From NCBI GenBank assembly GCA_016179965.1, contig JACPCF010000018.1:1-39837 (forward strand): a stretch of DNA of 39,837 nucleotides. Direction: 5' to 3'. Below the pieces are notes generated by a model that saw nothing but the letters and a program-made list of their open reading frames with translations, was not told the DNA's origin and did not search any database. Position numbers and translations under genes: made by a program. Each line of letters starts with the position of its first letter. The first letter of the stretch is position 1. Below, piece by piece: positions 38,854 through 39,837 of the stretch. Origin of the DNA: Candidatus Rokuibacteriota bacterium. GTDB taxonomy: Bacteria; Methylomirabilota; Methylomirabilia; Rokubacteriales; CSP1-6.

Positions 38854-39837
38854 TCACCTGGGCTGGGCACCGGGCCTGTCGGCACGCCCAGCCCCGCCGG
38901 CTTCTCGCCCTTCCCCGGTTCCGGTACTCGATCTCAGCCCACGTCCTCGCGAGGGATAATCGCCCTCGCCCGCTCTCCGGAGGGACTCGATGAAGCGCGT
39001 GACGGTGGGCGAGAGGTGCTTCTGCTTGCGGTAGATGATCCCGACGGGCCGCACCAGGTCCGGGATGCCCAGCGGGACGGCGGCGAGGCTGCCGATCTCC
39101 GTTTCCTTCAGCACGGTGGGCCGGGGCAGGATGCTGACCCCGGCGTCGATGGCGATGGCCTGCTTGATCGTCTCAATGTTGTCGAACTCCATCACCACGT
39201 TCACCTTAACGTTCCGCTGCTTCAGGCTCCGGTCGATGGCCTTGCGGATGCCCAGGTCGGGGTCGAAGGCCACGAACTTCTCCCCGTTCAGGTCCTGGGG
39301 GAGCACCAGGCGGCGCTTGGCGAAGCGATGGGCCGGGTGGCAGACCAGCATCATCTTCTCTGACCGCCAGGGGATGACGGCCAGGCCGCGCAGCGCTGGC
39401 GGGTAGGACATGATCCCGATGTCCGCCTCGTCGTTGATGACCGCCTCGACGACCTTGTGGGGGTGGAGGCATTCCAGCTGGACCTTGGCGTGGGGGTGGG
39501 CGGACATGAAGGGCTGCATGTGGCGGCTGACGTCGTGGAGCCCCACAGAGTAGATGGCCGCCACGCGGACCGTCCCGTCCAATCGGGTCCCGGACGAGGC
39601 GATCCGGGCCCGGGCCTGCGCGTACCGGTGGAGGAGCTCCCGGCAGGCGTCGTAGAAGTGCCGCCCCTGAGGCGTCACCGTGAAGGGCCGCTTGCTTCGG
39701 TCCAGCAGGCGAACGTCTAGGTCGGCCTCGAGCTGCTGAATCGCCTGGCTGGCTGCCGACTGGGAGACCTCGTGGGCCGCGGCTCCGCGCGAGAAGCTCC
39801 TGAGCCGCACGACGTCGCAATAGAGCTGGAGGGTTTC
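38854..39837 (-). CDS. LysR family transcriptional regulator (5' end cut by window edge)
   Basis: The frame is open to the right edge (ETLQLYCDVVRLRSFSRGAA…), so the annotated Met at 39810 is internal and only a few N-terminal residues are missing. The helix-turn-helix is visible in SFSRGAAAHEVSQSAASQAIQQLEADLDVRLLDRS, followed by FTVTPQGRHFYDACRELL. The effector-binding domain spans GTVRVAAIYSVGLHDV through DAGVSILPRPTVL, with a low-complexity Gly/Arg tail. It probably regulates the adjacent MBL and M24 genes or a divergent gene outside the window. The effector is unknown. Confidence 0.93.
   Translation of the reverse strand, partial: ETLQLYCDVVRLRSFSRGAAAHEVSQSAASQAIQQLEADLDVRLLDRSKRPFTVTPQGRHFYDACRELLHRYAQARARIASSGTRLDGTVRVAAIYSVGLHDVSRHMQPFMSAHPHAKVQLECLHPHKVVEAVINDEADIGIMSYPPALRGLAVIPWRSEKMMLVCHPAHRFAKRRLVLPQDLNGEKFVAFDPDLGIRKAIDRSLKQRNVKVNVVMEFDNIETIKQAIAIDAGVSILPRPTVLKETEIGSLAAVPLGIPDLVRPVGIIYRKQKHLSPTVTRFIESLRRAGEGDYPSRGRGLRSSTGTGEGREAGGAGRADRPGAQPR

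Noticed and set aside
1-39837. tRNA, rRNA, CRISPR or insertion sequence
   Set aside because: No cloverleaf, rRNA core, regularly spaced short repeats or transposase were found; the only repeats are the three hairpin elements and the paralogous gene pair.

Overview
The window is a GC-rich bacterial chromosome segment (well over 60% GC by eye) packed with co-directional, often overlapping genes. Very long shadow ORFs appear in most frames, as expected at this GC. The gene set combines a TAXI-type TRAP transporter, glycolate and lactate oxidation subunits, 2-oxoacid:ferredoxin oxidoreductase, a MEMO1-family protein, MetE-like proteins and very large GGDEF-ATPase proteins. This resembles uncultivated soil or subsurface lineages such as Rokubacteria/Methylomirabilota or their relatives. 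That placement is an inference from gene content and composition. No rRNA, tRNA, CRISPR array, prophage or insertion sequence was seen. No gene-free stretch exceeds about 240 bases.

Layout. (1) 1-301, plus strand: the 3' end of a DppC-like ABC permease. (2) 308-7808, minus strand: a compact eight-gene run reading TIGR02757 protein, RmuC, sodium:solute symporter, unknown 100-aa protein, M20 peptidase, MEMO1-family protein, DUF1285 protein and a PCYCGC-motif protein. The last gene has an in-frame TGA exactly where relatives have the first Cys of a CxxC motif, and a perfect 7-bp hairpin lies just downstream, so it is a strong selenoprotein candidate. (3) 7845-12111, plus strand: TAXI binding protein, fused TRAP permease and L-aspartate dehydrogenase. 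(4) 12288-22953, minus strand: two tandem paralogous proteins of about 1,400 residues (GGDEF, STAND-like ATPase, duplicated sensor-like module, HEAT repeats), then HAD phosphatase, thioredoxin reductase and a STAS anti-sigma antagonist. A sigma-54-like promoter sits in front. (5) 23117-25632, minus strand: two MetE-like methyltransferases and a DUF2203 protein. (6) 25629-36477, minus strand: LutABC, a cupin, GlcDEF, KorAB and a CBS-domain protein, which together look like a hydroxyacid and 2-oxoacid oxidation block. (7) 36677-39837, minus strand: M24 peptidase, metallo-beta-lactamase-fold hydrolase and a LysR regulator cut by the window edge.

How the genes work together. TAXI-TRAP uptake plus aspartate dehydrogenase suggests import and oxidation of a dicarboxylic amino acid or related acid. 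The Glc and Lut sets oxidise glycolate or lactate to glyoxylate or pyruvate, and KorAB could take 2-oxoacids on to acyl-CoA with reduced ferredoxin. The tandem GGDEF-ATPase pair, with complementary defects in the Walker motifs, looks like an uncharacterised c-di-GMP or nucleotide-linked signalling assembly and is the best candidate for a new system besides the selenoprotein. Other cross-window patterns are a three-copy two-hairpin intergenic repeat and a recurrent extended -10 motif (TGCTAnnATarGG-like) just upstream of several first genes.
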